Source: an uncultured Collinsella sp.
GTDB lineage: Bacteria; Actinomycetota; Coriobacteriia; Coriobacteriales; Coriobacteriaceae
Assembly (NCBI GenBank): GCA_900546455.1
Contig: URCS01000041.1
Span: forward strand, 1 to 17,687
Direction of reading: 5' to 3'
DNA length: 17,687 bases
The position numbers and the translations under genes are program-made. Below the pieces are notes generated by a model that ran no database searches, was not told where the DNA came from, and worked only from the letters and a program-made list of their open reading frames with translations. Below, one piece after another: positions 10,164 through 17,236 of the stretch (the first letter of the stretch is position 1; the number at the start of each line of letters is the position of its first letter).

Positions 10164-11507
10164 ATGGCTAAGCGTTCGGGGTCGTATTCTGTGCCGTTCT
10201 CGTTTGAGTTGCTTTCGTTTGATGAGGCTGTTGGGCTGGCTGCTGATACGGGGCGGATTTCTGGGGATGCTGGGCCTCTGCTTGAGACGGTTGTCGATAT
10301 GCTTGATGAGCTGGGACGTCCGGACGAGTATTTCGATTGCATTCAGGTTGCCGGTACCAATGGCAAGACTTCGACCTCGCGTTTTTCGGCTGCCATCCTT
10401 CGTGGTGAGGGGTTAAAGACCGCACTGTATACGTCGCCGCAGTTGGTGCGCTATCCCGAGCGCATGGAGGTCGATGGGCGCGTCGTGAGCGATGAGGCGT
10501 TTGCCCGTGGCGTTTCTGCCGCCGTCGAGGCGGGGCATCTCGTGAATGCTCGTCGTGTGGCGGCGGGGGAGCGCGCCTATACCATCACACCGTTTGACCT
10601 GCTGACGGCTGCCGCACTGGTGGTGTTTGCCGAGGCTGCGGTGGACGTTGCCGTGCTCGAGGTCGGTATGGGCGGCCGTTGGGACGCCACGAGTGCGACC
10701 GATCCCGTCGCCGTTGCCATCACCGGCATCGGGCTCGACCACACGCGCATCCTGGGCGATACGCTCGAGGCCATTGCGGGGGAGAAGGCCGCGGTCATTA
10801 AACCCGGGCGCTTGGTTGTTTTGGGCGAGGGCACGCACGAGGCGAGCGTTCAGCGCGTGATGGATGCCCGTTGCCGCGCGTGCGGCATCGTGCCGCTCGT
10901 GGTGAGCCACGCCACGACTAAGGTGCCGGCGCATGTGGGCGATACAGTTGAGTTCAGCTGCACCACGCCGCGCGCGATTTATACGTCGAGCATGGTCAAG
11001 CCGGCGTATCAGCCGCAGAATGCTGCGTGCGCGATTATGCTTTGCGAGGGTTATTTGGGCCGCGAGCTCGACCACGATGCGCTCGACGCTTCGCTTATGG
11101 GTTGCCCCACGCCGGGTCGTTTTGACGTGCTGGGAACCGATCCGCTTAAGCTCATCGATGCCTGCCATAACCCTCAGAGCTGCGAGAACTTTGTGAGCGC
11201 GCTGGACGAGATCGACCCGTGCGTGGAGAATCGCCCCACGCTGCTGTGTGCCGCGCTGGCAGACAAGGACGTGGCGGGCATCGTCGACGTGCTTGTTCCG
11301 GCTTTCCCACGCGTGGCCGTGACGCAGACCGATTCCGACCGCGCCCTGCCGGCAGAGGAGCTCGCTGCCCTGGTGGACGCGGACAAGCTTGCGGGCGTAT
11401 ACCCCAGCGTATCCGAGGCCCTCGCAGCCTTCGATGCCGCGGGCGTGCCCTTCGTAGCCGCCGGCACCATCACCCTAGCCGGCGAAGTAGCCGGCCTGCT
11501 GCGCTAA
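10164..11507 (+). CDS. folC: Folylpolyglutamate synthase / dihydrofolate synthase
   Basis: FolC adds glutamate to folates (and in bifunctional forms to dihydropteroate), an ATP-dependent Mur-ligase-type reaction in the cytoplasm. The 447-aa protein has the P-loop VAGTNGKTSTSRF near residue 60. The family segment GMGGRWDATSATDP and ITGIGLDHTRILGDT follow, then the C-terminal DACHNPQS in the ligase domain. The ATG at 10164 has GGAG ten bases upstream; an in-frame ATG at 10125 lies inside the terminator-like hairpin and has no clear ribosome site. The first 60-80 codons use many T- and G-ending codons (GAT, GCT, GTT, GGG), unlike the C-ending use in neighbouring genes and the rest of folC. Whether it is mono- or bifunctional cannot be told here. 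It is convergent with the peptidase gene. Confidence 0.93.
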   Translation: MAKRSGSYSVPFSFELLSFDEAVGLAADTGRISGDAGPLLETVVDMLDELGRPDEYFDCIQVAGTNGKTSTSRFSAAILRGEGLKTALYTSPQLVRYPERMEVDGRVVSDEAFARGVSAAVEAGHLVNARRVAAGERAYTITPFDLLTAAALVVFAEAAVDVAVLEVGMGGRWDATSATDPVAVAITGIGLDHTRILGDTLEAIAGEKAAVIKPGRLVVLGEGTHEASVQRVMDARCRACGIVPLVVSHATTKVPAHVGDTVEFSCTTPRAIYTSSMVKPAYQPQNAACAIMLCEGYLGRELDHDALDASLMGCPTPGRFDVLGTDPLKLIDACHNPQSCENFVSALDEIDPCVENRPTLLCAALADKDVAGIVDVLVPAFPRVAVTQTDSDRALPAEELAALVDADKLAGVYPSVSEALAAFDAAGVPFVAAGTITLAGEVAGLLR

Positions 11508-11538
11508 GCCGCTCACGGGGCAGCTAGTTGGCCTGATT

Positions 11539-11808
11539 GCCACGAAATGGGCCCATCTACCTCGTTTAATCGACTGCCCTGGACCACGCCGAAAAATGAA
11601 AAATTAAAACCGCAGGTAGAAGGCTTGCCGATTTTCAAAAAAAATACCCGCATGGTCGACCCATGCGGGTTAAACGTAGTAGATAGCCCGTTTTCGTGGC
11701 GCATCTCTAGACTGTCAAATTGGTCGACTTGGCCCCATGGCAGTTGCGGTGAAATAGTTCCTGGATTATGTCTCTGTGGGCCAATCTGGGAACTATTCCA
11801 CCGCAACT
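11539..11808. repeat. Two-hairpin intergenic element, copy A
   Basis: About 270 bp between convergent folC and the peptidase gene. Hairpin 1 has arms 11539-11560 and 11679-11700 (18 of 22 positions pair) around a loop with the core AAATTAAAACCGCAGGTAGA (11601-11620). Hairpin 2 is a 20-bp inverted repeat (11742-11761 with 11789-11808, one mismatch), arm GTTGCGGTGAAATAGTTCC, with a 27-nt loop. Copy B at 13073-13341 has the same layout in the same orientation. The only other item recognised in 11508-11832 is a minus-strand terminator inside hairpin 1. Confidence 0.8.
11637..11670 (-). terminator. Terminator of the minus-strand peptidase gene
   Basis: On the minus strand ACCCGCATGG (11670-11661) pairs with CCATGCGGGT (11655-11646) around a 5-nt loop and is followed by A and eight T's (the A run at 11637-11644 on the plus strand). 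It sits in the loop of element copy A, 163 bases beyond the peptidase stop. The plus-strand direction lacks a U tract. Confidence 0.8.
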
Positions 11809-11832
11809 TATTAAAGGGCTATTGGGAAGGGG

Positions 11833-12921
11833 CTAGTCTAGGCGGACTGGGTCGTGGGGGTAGCCGTTGAGAATCTCGACGCCGGACTCGGTAACCAGGG
11901 CCAGGTCTTCGATACGGACGCCGGTGCGGCCGGGGAGGTAGATGCCCGGCTCGATGGAGAACGTCATGCCAGGCTCTACGACTTGCTCGTTGACAAGCGA
12001 GACATCGCCCGGCTCGTGGTCTTGCAGACCGATCGAGTGACCCAGGCGATGCGTGAAGTACTTGCCGTAGCCTGCGTCTTCGATCACGTCGCGCGCGGCA
12101 CGGTCCAGGTCGCACATGCGCACGCCCGGGGCGATGAGCGCCTCGGCGGCCTCGTTGGCGCGGCGCACGATGTCGTAGATGCGCGCCGTTTCCTCGTCCG
12201 GCTCACCCCAAAAGAACGTGCGCGTCATGTCCGAGCAGTAGTTGCGGCGGCGTCCGCCAATGTCGAACAGCACCACGTCGCCGCGCTTGAGTACGGTGTC
12301 GTCGGGCTCGTGATGCGGGTCCCCGGCGTTGGCGCCAAAGCTCACGATGGGTGGAAAGCTAAAGCCCTCGCAGTCGTGCTTGCGGTACAGGCCGAGCATC
12401 TGGTCGGCAATTTCGCGCTCCGTCACGCCCTCGTGAACGAGCTTGATGACATCGGCCATCACGGCGTCGTTGGCGGCCGAGGACACGCGCATGAGCTCCT
12501 GCTCTGCGACGTCTTTGTGTGTGCGTGCGGCGGTGACGGCAAAGTCGCCTGGGAAGAACTCGCTCGCGGCGTGACGATCCATAAGGGGCATCAAAAAGCC
12601 GGAGCGCATAACGGTATCGATGCCGAGGGGCTTGGCAGGATTGACCTCGCGTGCGATGGCGTCGGTCACGACGTCGGTGTCGTTGTGGTAGGCCACGCGG
12701 GCATTATCGTACTCGGGCAGTTGATGCAGGGCGTTGACCAAAATCACCGGCTCGGCATCGCGCGCGAGCAGCACGCCACAAAAACGCTCGAACATATCGG
12801 CATAAAAGCCGGTCAGATAGTAAATCGACCACGGGTCGTTCACAAGCAGCTGCGCGCCGGGGTGCTGAGCCTCGAGCGCATCGAGCACGCGCGCCACACG
12901 CTGGTCATCGACATGTGCCAT
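11833..12921 (-). CDS. M24 family metallopeptidase, Xaa-Pro dipeptidase-like
   Basis: A cytoplasmic aminopeptidase P/prolidase-type enzyme expected to cleave Xaa-Pro bonds in short peptides. The 362-aa protein has an N-terminal creatinase-like domain (about 10-135, with PWSIYYLTGF) and a C-terminal pita-bread domain. All five metal ligands are visible: D220 (VLFDIGG), D231 (CSDMTRT), H295 (RLGHSIGLQDHEPG), E324 (SIEPGIY) and E338 (RIEDL). The ATG at 12921 has AAAGGA six bases upstream on the minus strand; an in-frame ATG 13 codons earlier (12960) has no such site. It stands alone between two copies of a 270-bp structured repeat. Xaa-Pro dipeptidase and aminopeptidase P cannot be separated by motif; the length is typical of PepQ-like proteins of Gram-positive bacteria. 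Confidence 0.92.
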   Translation of the reverse strand: MAHVDDQRVARVLDALEAQHPGAQLLVNDPWSIYYLTGFYADMFERFCGVLLARDAEPVILVNALHQLPEYDNARVAYHNDTDVVTDAIAREVNPAKPLGIDTVMRSGFLMPLMDRHAASEFFPGDFAVTAARTHKDVAEQELMRVSSAANDAVMADVIKLVHEGVTEREIADQMLGLYRKHDCEGFSFPPIVSFGANAGDPHHEPDDTVLKRGDVVLFDIGGRRRNYCSDMTRTFFWGEPDEETARIYDIVRRANEAAEALIAPGVRMCDLDRAARDVIEDAGYGKYFTHRLGHSIGLQDHEPGDVSLVNEQVVEPGMTFSIEPGIYLPGRTGVRIEDLALVTESGVEILNGYPHDPVRLD

Positions 12922-12968
12922 ACATCGTCCTTTCGCTAGGTTGCCACCATGGTATCCCATGCCCGGCA

Positions 12969-13071
12969 GTTAGGGACGTTCCTTTTATGCCGGCACTTCG
13001 GGGCACTCCTTGGCATGACCAGCCTGGCGGGCAGCAAAAGTAGCTAAAAGAGGTCCGTCCCAAATGAGCTG
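12969..13071. repeat. GGGAC/GTCCC hairpin repeat, copy 1
   Basis: An imperfect inverted repeat pairs AGTTAGGGACG...TTTTA near 12968-12987 with TAAAAG...CGTCCCAA near 13045-13063. Its right end, TAGCTAAAAG to GAGCTG (13041-13071), recurs at 13369-13399 with three or four differences. It lies upstream of the peptidase gene, adjoining element copy B. Confidence 0.6.
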
Positions 13072-13072
13072 G

Positions 13073-13341
13073 TTTCAAAAGTATGGCGGATTACGGGGCT
13101 CGACCTGTAATACTTGACCATGGGAGAAATCGCGAAATTAAAACCGCAGGTAGAGGGCTTATCAAAAATCGAAAATCGCCGGTATGGATGGGGGTCTCCG
13201 AATCAGCCCCGTAATCCGGCATAGTTTTGAAATGGCGCTGAATTGGCATCAGCCTTAATTCCGATGCAAAGGCAAGTTGCGGTGGAATAGTTCCTGGATA
13301 CCGGGGTTTTGGCGGAAATCAGGAACTATTTCACCGCAACT
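13073..13341. repeat. Two-hairpin intergenic element, copy B
   Basis: Hairpin 1 arms 13073-13100 and 13205-13232 pair at 26 of 28 positions (two G-G mismatches). The loop has the core AAATTAAAACCGCAGGTAGA (13135-13154), exactly 62 bases from the left end as in copy A. Hairpin 2 is 13275-13294 with 13322-13341, arm GTTGCGGTGGAATAGTTCC, one mismatch, again with a 27-nt loop. The hairpin 1 arms share almost no sequence with copy A. No coding frame is recognised in 12922-13400. Confidence 0.82.
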
Positions 13342-13399
13342 GAGGTGGGGACGGGGTGGTTGTCGGGGTAGCTAAAAGGGTCCCGTCCCAAATGAGCTG
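13340..13399. repeat. GGGAC/GTCCC hairpin repeat, copy 2
   Basis: Contains the second copy of the 31-bp repeat (13369-13399) and an 8-bp stem GGGACGGG/CCCGTCCC around it. It directly abuts the stop codon of the DUF1667 gene (13401-13403). On the minus strand the hairpin could reduce read-through, but there is no U tract after its distal arm. Confidence 0.5.
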
Positions 13400-13400
13400 C

Positions 13401-13799
13401 TTAGGCTGGGTCGATGTCCATGCTGGCGATGAGGTTGATGCTGGTGCCGAGGATGTTTTCTAGCACGACGTCACCCATGCGGATGGGGGCGTCGACGACC
13501 AGGCCGCGGATGAGGGCCATGGCCTGGGCGTGGAGTTCGAGCGGGATGGCTTCGGCCGTGCGCACGGGCAGCAGCGCCTCGTCGCCGCCGGATACGGCTA
13601 CGCTGGTGGTGAGCACGCGCATGGGGCAGGTGAGCTCCTGATGCGCGAAGATATCGCCGCGCGGGCAGCTGTTGCCGGTCACGGAGCGCACCTCTACCAC
13701 GGCGCCGTCTGCGTCACGCTCCACCTCTACAGTTAGGAGGCACACGGAGGGGCAGGTGGTGCAGTTGAACTGCAGCGTCTCGCTCACATTCGTGTTCAT
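13401..13799 (-). CDS. DUF1667 family protein, accessory to FAD oxidoreductases
   Basis: A 132-aa protein with the DUF1667 pattern: CTTCPSVC (C13, C16, C20), GNSCPRGDIFAHQE (C45), then CPMRVLTTSVAV (C58) and LPVRTAEAIP. The four or five conserved cysteines suggest a metal or iron-sulphur site; this is inference. Proteins of this family are usually encoded directly after GlpA-like and FAD/NAD oxidoreductases, as here, and may form part of the complex. Its ATG is five bases after the upstream stop, and its Shine-Dalgarno GAGGAGG lies within the last codons of that gene, pointing to coupled translation. No signal peptide or membrane segment is seen. Confidence 0.88.
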   Translation of the reverse strand: MNTNVSETLQFNCTTCPSVCLLTVEVERDADGAVVEVRSVTGNSCPRGDIFAHQELTCPMRVLTTSVAVSGGDEALLPVRTAEAIPLELHAQAMALIRGLVVDAPIRMGDVVLENILGTSINLIASMDIDPA

Positions 13800-13803
13800 G
13801 ACG

Positions 13804-15186
13804 TTATGCCTCCTCGACGGGGTGGACGGACAGGACTATCTCGTTGGCGCCCAGGTCGAGCGCTTGCTGGATGACTTTCGCCGGTAGCGGGAAACTCTCC
13901 ATTACGCTCGGCTTAAACGCGCGGACCTTGCCTGCAAACAGTTCCTCGTCGCCTGCCAGGATACGTACGCGGGCGGCATCGACCGGTCGGCGTACGCGGA
14001 AGTTAAGTTTGGTGAGCACCACAGCCGTAATTCGTCCCGGCAGCGCGTAGCCTGCGATGCCGGCGGGGGAGACCATGAGCTTGCAGCTGGCGCCCATGCT
14101 ATCGCCGACACCCAACGCCCATGCCGCCGCAGCCGCACCGGCACGCTCGGACTCGGTCGTCACGTTGTCGGCCAGGTCGTGTACGTGCAGCACGTTGCCG
14201 CAGGCAAAGATGCCCGGCACGCCCGTCTGCAGGTTCTGGTCCACCACGGCGCCGCGCGTGCGCGGGTCAAGCTCAACGCCCGCGGCAACCGAAAGCTCGT
14301 TCTCGGGAATCAGACCCACCGAAAGCAGCAGCGTGTCGCACGGAACAATGCGCCCGGTTCCCGGAATGGGTGCAAGGTGCTCTTCGACCTGGCTCACTTC
14401 GACGGCCTCAACGCGGTCGTGCCCAATCACACGTGTGACGGTTGTGGACAGGTGCAACGGAATGCCAAAGTCGTCCAGGCAGTTCTTCACATTGCGACGC
14501 AGGCCGTTGGCGTACGGCATGAGCTCGTACACGCCCTCGACCGAAATCCCCTCGAGCGTGCAGCGGCGTGCCATGATCAGCCCGATATCGCCCGAACCCA
14601 AAATGACGGCGCGCGAGCCGGGCTTGAGGTTTTCGATATTGATGTATCGCTGCGCCAGGCCGGCCGTAAACACGCCGGCGGGACGGCTGCCGGGGATCTT
14701 GATCTCGCTGCGCGTGCGCTCGCGGCACCCCATGGCAAGGACGACCGCGCGTCCGGTGAGCTGCAGCATGCCGGAACGGCTCATGAGCGTGACGGTGTGT
14801 GCCGAGGCATCGCTTGCCGGGCCACTTACACCCGCGCCCGCGGCTTTTTCCTCGCCCGAATCAATCCCAAGCACCATACTGCCCAGGAACAGCGCAATAT
14901 CGGTCGCGCACACCTGGTCGATAAAGCGCTGCGCGTACTCGGGCCCGGTGAGCTCCTGCTTAAAGTGCGAAAGGCCAAAACCGGGGTGGATGCACTGGCG
15001 CAGGATACCGCCCAGATGCTGCTCGCGCTCCACGATGGCCACGCGCGCGCCGGCCTTGTGCGCGGCAAGCGCGGCCGCCATGCCGGCAGGTCCGCCGCCG
15101 ATAACGACCACGTCGAACGTCTGCGTCTGCACCGCCTCGGTAGCTCCGGCGTCCGCGCGTCCGTTGCGCATATCAAGCGTCGCCAT
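13804..15186 (-). CDS. FAD/NAD(P)-dependent oxidoreductase, middle gene of GlpA-like trio
   Basis: A 460-aa two-dinucleotide-binding flavoprotein. FAD motif GGGPAG is at 30-35, with E53 ending the second strand, and an NAD(P) motif GSGDIG is at 197-202. AMGCRERTR (151-159) and a late IFACGN segment are typical of this reductase class. A conserved-looking C65 in LRQCIHPGFG near the flavin resembles relatives such as the alpha subunits of opine, hydroxyproline and sarcosine oxidoreductases. It probably passes electrons between NAD(H) and the partner FAD/[2Fe-2S] subunit encoded one base upstream. The ATG at 15186 is preceded by AAGGGGG nine bases away. The N-terminal 20 residues before the Rossmann fold are non-conserved, so an internal start is possible. 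Substrate is not determinable here. Confidence 0.88.
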   Translation of the reverse strand: MATLDMRNGRADAGATEAVQTQTFDVVVIGGGPAGMAAALAAHKAGARVAIVEREQHLGGILRQCIHPGFGLSHFKQELTGPEYAQRFIDQVCATDIALFLGSMVLGIDSGEEKAAGAGVSGPASDASAHTVTLMSRSGMLQLTGRAVVLAMGCRERTRSEIKIPGSRPAGVFTAGLAQRYINIENLKPGSRAVILGSGDIGLIMARRCTLEGISVEGVYELMPYANGLRRNVKNCLDDFGIPLHLSTTVTRVIGHDRVEAVEVSQVEEHLAPIPGTGRIVPCDTLLLSVGLIPENELSVAAGVELDPRTRGAVVDQNLQTGVPGIFACGNVLHVHDLADNVTTESERAGAAAAAWALGVGDSMGASCKLMVSPAGIAGYALPGRITAVVLTKLNFRVRRPVDAARVRILAGDEELFAGKVRAFKPSVMESFPLPAKVIQQALDLGANEIVLSVHPVEEA

Positions 15187-15187
15187 C

Positions 15188-16669
15188 CTAGCGCACCCCC
15201 TTCAGCGGTCCCTCTACCAGCCAAGAACCGGCATCCTCCAACAGTACCTCGCTGGGGTCGCAGCCCAGCTCGCGCGCCAGGATCGCTACCACGCGGCTCT
15301 GGCAAAAGCCGCTCTGGCACCGACCCATGCCGGCACGACAGCGGCGCTTGACGCCTTCGGCCGAAACCGCACCCGGGCGGCGTCGGATCGCGGCCACGAT
15401 CTCGGCCTCGGGCACCGTCTCGCAGCGGCAGACAATCTGCCCCCACGCGGGGTCGGACTCAATGAGCTTTTGCTTGCGTGCAAGCGGCGCGCGGTCAAAA
15501 TCGTCCGGCGCATGGCGAATCGGGTCCCAATCGTCCCGTTCGCGCAGGGCCACGCCGGCATCGCGCAGTACCTGCTCCATGCGCTCGGCAATAGCCGGCG
15601 AGCTCGCCACGCCCGGCGACTGAATGCCCGCGGCCTGGAACAGTCCCGACACCACGGTCGACTGCCCAATAAAGAAGTCGTTCGTTCCCTGAATGACCGG
15701 ACGCCCGCCGGCAAACGCCCGCACCACGCGACGCGTGTCCAGATCGGGTACCAGCTTGCGTGCGCCGTCCAGCAACGCGTTGACATCGGTAGCGTAGGTC
15801 TGTGTATCGCCTGGCTCGCGCACGGCGGCGGTCGCGGTAATTACGGTGTTGCCGTGTACGGTACCCGTGACGATAACGCCCTTGGAAACCGGCGTGGGAA
15901 CGGGGTAGAGCGGCATTAGAGCACGTGGCTCTTTGTCCAGCACCACAATATTGCCCTGGCGCCAGACCATCTGGAACTCCTCGGCGCCGGCCATGCGCGA
16001 GATGTCCGCGGCTCCGCTGCCTGCGGCGTTGATCAGGTAACGGCAGCGCACATCGCCGGCGGGCGTCACCAGCGTAAAGCGCGTGCGGCCCTTGCCGTCG
16101 GCAGCAGCGTCCTCGCCGTGCGAGCTAGCAACCTCAATCGCCTCCACCGGTGCGGAGCTCATAAACGTCACGCCGTTGGCAACGGCGTTCTCCAGCGCGG
16201 AGATGGCCACTTCAAATGGGTCAACGTAACCGGTCGAGGGACACCACAACGCGCACGTCGCCTTGGCACTCGCACGCGGCTCCAGTTCGTGGATGCGCTC
16301 GGGGCCGATAATCGACAGCTCGGGCACGCCGTTGGCCAGGCCATTCTGGCGCAGCTTCTCCAGGTGCGTGCGGTCTTCGTCGTTGAAACCCAGCACCATC
16401 GACCCGGTGCGGCGGAACAAAAATCCCAGCTCCTGGGCCCACGTGCCATATAGCTCGCAGCCGCGTGCGTTGACTTGCGCCTTTACGGTGCCCGGCGCCG
16501 GATCGTAGCCGGCGTGCACCAGGCCGCCGTTGGCCTTCGACGCGCCCAGTGCGATGTCGTTGCCCGCCTCGACCACGCAAATGGATAAGTCGTAGCGCGC
16601 GAGTTGCCGCGCGATGGCGCATCCCGTGATGCCCGCGCCCACAATCGCGATATCAAACGTTTCTGCCAC
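15188..16669 (-). CDS. GlpA-like FAD dehydrogenase with C-terminal BFD [2Fe-2S] domain
   Basis: A 493-aa DAO-fold flavoprotein: FAD motif GAGITG (11-16), ASKANGGLVHAGYD (43-56), and a C-terminal BFD-like [2Fe-2S] domain with C414, C416 (VCRCETV) and C451, C456 (CQSGFC); C444 is extra. This architecture is found in anaerobic glycerol-3-phosphate dehydrogenase GlpA and relatives that oxidise hydroxy acids or amines. No glpC, glpK or glpF is nearby, so glycerol-3-phosphate as substrate is inference. Translation starts at a GTG (16669) with GGGAGG four bases upstream. It is first in a three-gene operon, one base from the next gene. Two perfect dyads lie 18-46 bases upstream of the start. Confidence 0.88.
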   Translation of the reverse strand: MAETFDIAIVGAGITGCAIARQLARYDLSICVVEAGNDIALGASKANGGLVHAGYDPAPGTVKAQVNARGCELYGTWAQELGFLFRRTGSMVLGFNDEDRTHLEKLRQNGLANGVPELSIIGPERIHELEPRASAKATCALWCPSTGYVDPFEVAISALENAVANGVTFMSSAPVEAIEVASSHGEDAAADGKGRTRFTLVTPAGDVRCRYLINAAGSGAADISRMAGAEEFQMVWRQGNIVVLDKEPRALMPLYPVPTPVSKGVIVTGTVHGNTVITATAAVREPGDTQTYATDVNALLDGARKLVPDLDTRRVVRAFAGGRPVIQGTNDFFIGQSTVVSGLFQAAGIQSPGVASSPAIAERMEQVLRDAGVALRERDDWDPIRHAPDDFDRAPLARKQKLIESDPAWGQIVCRCETVPEAEIVAAIRRRPGAVSAEGVKRRCRAGMGRCQSGFCQSRVVAILARELGCDPSEVLLEDAGSWLVEGPLKGVR

Positions 16670-16686
16670 GGTGCCTCCCAGACAAG

Positions 16687-16715
16687 TTGACAGGCTGTCA
16701 ATAGGACTATCCTAT
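16687..16715 (-). promoter_or_regulatory. Two adjacent perfect dyads upstream of the GlpA-like operon
   Basis: TTGACAGGCTGTCAA (16687-16701) is a 7-1-7 perfect palindrome and ATAGGACTATCCTAT (16701-16715) a 6-3-6 one, sharing one base. They lie just before the GTG start of the operon and look like operator half-sites, perhaps overlapping the promoter. A TTGACA hexamer occurs on both strands because of the symmetry, but no convincing -10 follows on the minus strand. Apart from these dyads, I see nothing definite in 16716-16839. Confidence 0.45.
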
Positions 16716-16839
16716 GGTCCGCACACCCCCAGTGCGGCGGCAATGCGGCGAACAGCCCCGCAACACCCGCCAACGGCAGGCGAGGGGAGACTCAGGACCA
16801 TCGGTGACCTCGTCTGCCGCCCCGGATGTCAGAGGTTTG

Positions 16840-17135
16840 TCTCGTTCTGTAACATCTGGGACTGTTTTTGCCGAGTAACTGTTACAGATCGAGACAGTCG
16901 GTTTGGACGGTCTTCTTTGTCTCGATCTGTAACAGTTAGCTGAGGTATTTGGCTTCAGACGTTACAGATTGAGATGTTTGTCTGTCAGCCTGTCCGTTCA
17001 TCTTGATCTGTAACAGTAAGAGTGGTTTGGGGGTCCAAGATGTTACAGATCGAGATTTAAGTCGGGGAGAGAACGGTTCGTCTCGATCTGTAACAGTTAG
17101 ACCCGGAGTCCGCTCCCACCTGTTACAGATTGAGA
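16840..17135. repeat. Array of eight 15-bp repeats in alternating orientation, 40-bp period
   Basis: Consensus TGTTACAGATCGAGA. Minus-oriented units start at 16840, 16920, 17001 and 17081; plus-oriented units at 16880, 16960, 17041 and 17121. Start-to-start distances are 40, 40, 40, 41, 40, 40 and 40. Spacers are 25-26 nt and unrelated in sequence. Some pairs extend: 16876-16896 and 16918-16938 are complementary over about 21 bases. Deviations are few (C for T at 16960, GTT for GAT in the first unit, C/T changes in the CGAG part). No ninth unit is found 40 bp to either side, nor elsewhere in the window. Confidence 0.9.
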
Positions 17136-17236
17136 TGTTTGTGTCCGCGCCGGCCCCGCCCCTAGCCGTAGTCCCATATAAACAAACCCCGTGGTAAACT
17201 TGACCGGACTGTTAATATTCCGAAAGGTACACCTCA

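Noticed and set aside
11539..11808. Retron or integron attC-like site
   Set aside because: The hairpin layout recalls both, but there is no reverse transcriptase or integron integrase in the window and the typical attC core sites were not found.
16840..17135. CRISPR array
   Set aside because: Units are only 15 bp and alternate in orientation, whereas CRISPR repeats are direct and usually longer. There is no leader and no cas gene in the window.
17200..17218. Promoter TTGACC plus TAATAT before the zinc-ribbon gene
   Set aside because: The two hexamers are only seven bases apart. No -10 lies at the right distance from TTGACC, and no -35 at the right distance from TAATAT.
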